A stretch of 5,979 nucleotides of DNA, taken from NCBI GenBank assembly GCA_963643225.1, contig CAVIIX010000041.1, positions 1-5,979 of the forward strand. Direction: 5' to 3'. The translations under genes were made by a program, and so were the position numbers. The notes under the pieces are model-generated. The model was not told the origin of the DNA and searched no databases. It was given only the letters and a program-made list of their open reading frames with translations. This document shows, one piece after another, positions 5,845 to 5,979 of the stretch. This stretch comes from UBA1258 sp963643225. GTDB taxonomy: Bacteria > Bacillota > Clostridia > Lachnospirales > Lachnospiraceae. How positions within the stretch are numbered: the first letter of the stretch is position 1; each line of letters starts with the position of its first letter.

Positions 5845-5979
5845 TGGATGCATTTTTACATGTTCTTCTTTATATAGGAATAGTTTTATTAGGTATATTT
5901 GCTTTTGCTTTATTTTTGATTGCTTTAGTGCTTTTTGCACCAATAAGATACAAAGGGGCAGGCTTTTATAAGGATAACG
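5844..5979 (+). CDS. DUF2953-like membrane protein, N-terminal part
   Basis: Forty-five codons are visible before the right edge. The protein starts MDAFLHVLLYIGIVLLG, has one long membrane segment at about residues 5-32, and then LFAPIRYKGAGFY (31-43). A single N-terminal membrane helix followed by a (V/A)P(I/V)RY motif is typical of DUF2953 proteins such as B. subtilis YtfI, which often precede the sporulation protein GerW/YtfJ; that neighbour would lie beyond the window. Function is unknown. ATG 5844 overlaps the previous stop by one base and has a strong ribosome binding site at 5830-5836. With so little of the protein in view, the family call is tentative. Confidence 0.65.
   Translation, partial: MDAFLHVLLYIGIVLLGIFAFALFLIALVLFAPIRYKGAGFYKDN

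Noticed and set aside
5737..5943. 68-codon - strand open frame at the right end
   Set aside because: It is antisense to two coupled + strand genes, each with a good ribosome binding site.

Overview
The window is AT-rich, densely packed DNA of Firmicutes type. The evidence is strong purine-rich Shine-Dalgarno sites, a TTG start, A/T-ending codons, and gene families typical of Clostridia. My recollection of related proteins points to Lachnospiraceae, but this is inference and I cannot confirm a genus.

Left block (1-4104, + strand) is a compact co-directional cluster. It begins inside a U32-family protein (peptidase/RNA-hydroxylase superfamily), of which only the C-terminal part is present. That gene is followed with no gap (TAA directly abutting TTG) by a 923-residue membrane protein that fuses a SEDS glycosyltransferase (FtsW/RodA/SpoVE family) to a class B penicillin-binding protein. 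A small Nudix hydrolase follows 28 bases later. The spacing suggests one operon, with the fusion protein as a self-contained peptidoglycan synthase module. The notable point is that the penicillin-binding half has Ala where the nucleophilic Ser of the SxxK motif should be, although its SxN and KTG motifs and all surrounding signatures are intact. The SEDS half keeps the essential Asp but appears to lack a conserved Trp.

Middle (4105-4314) is a gene-free stretch of about 210 bases. It is visibly richer in G+C than its surroundings and contains strong hairpins. It separates the + operon from a convergent gene and probably terminates transcription in one or both directions. It may also be a relic of a small mobile element or a structured RNA.

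Right block (4315-5979): a - strand HD-GYP protein (cyclic-di-GMP phosphodiesterase family) has Tyr in place of the His of its HD motif. It is divergent, across a promoter-bearing AT-rich gap, from a + strand pair: a short conserved-looking protein of unknown function and the start of a DUF2953-like membrane protein, with which it overlaps by one base. DUF2953 proteins (B. subtilis YtfI) commonly sit beside the sporulation/germination protein GerW/YtfJ, which may lie just beyond the right edge.

No CRISPR array, tRNA, rRNA or intact insertion sequence was seen. The features most worth follow-up are the catalytically altered SEDS-PBP fusion and the structured intergenic region.
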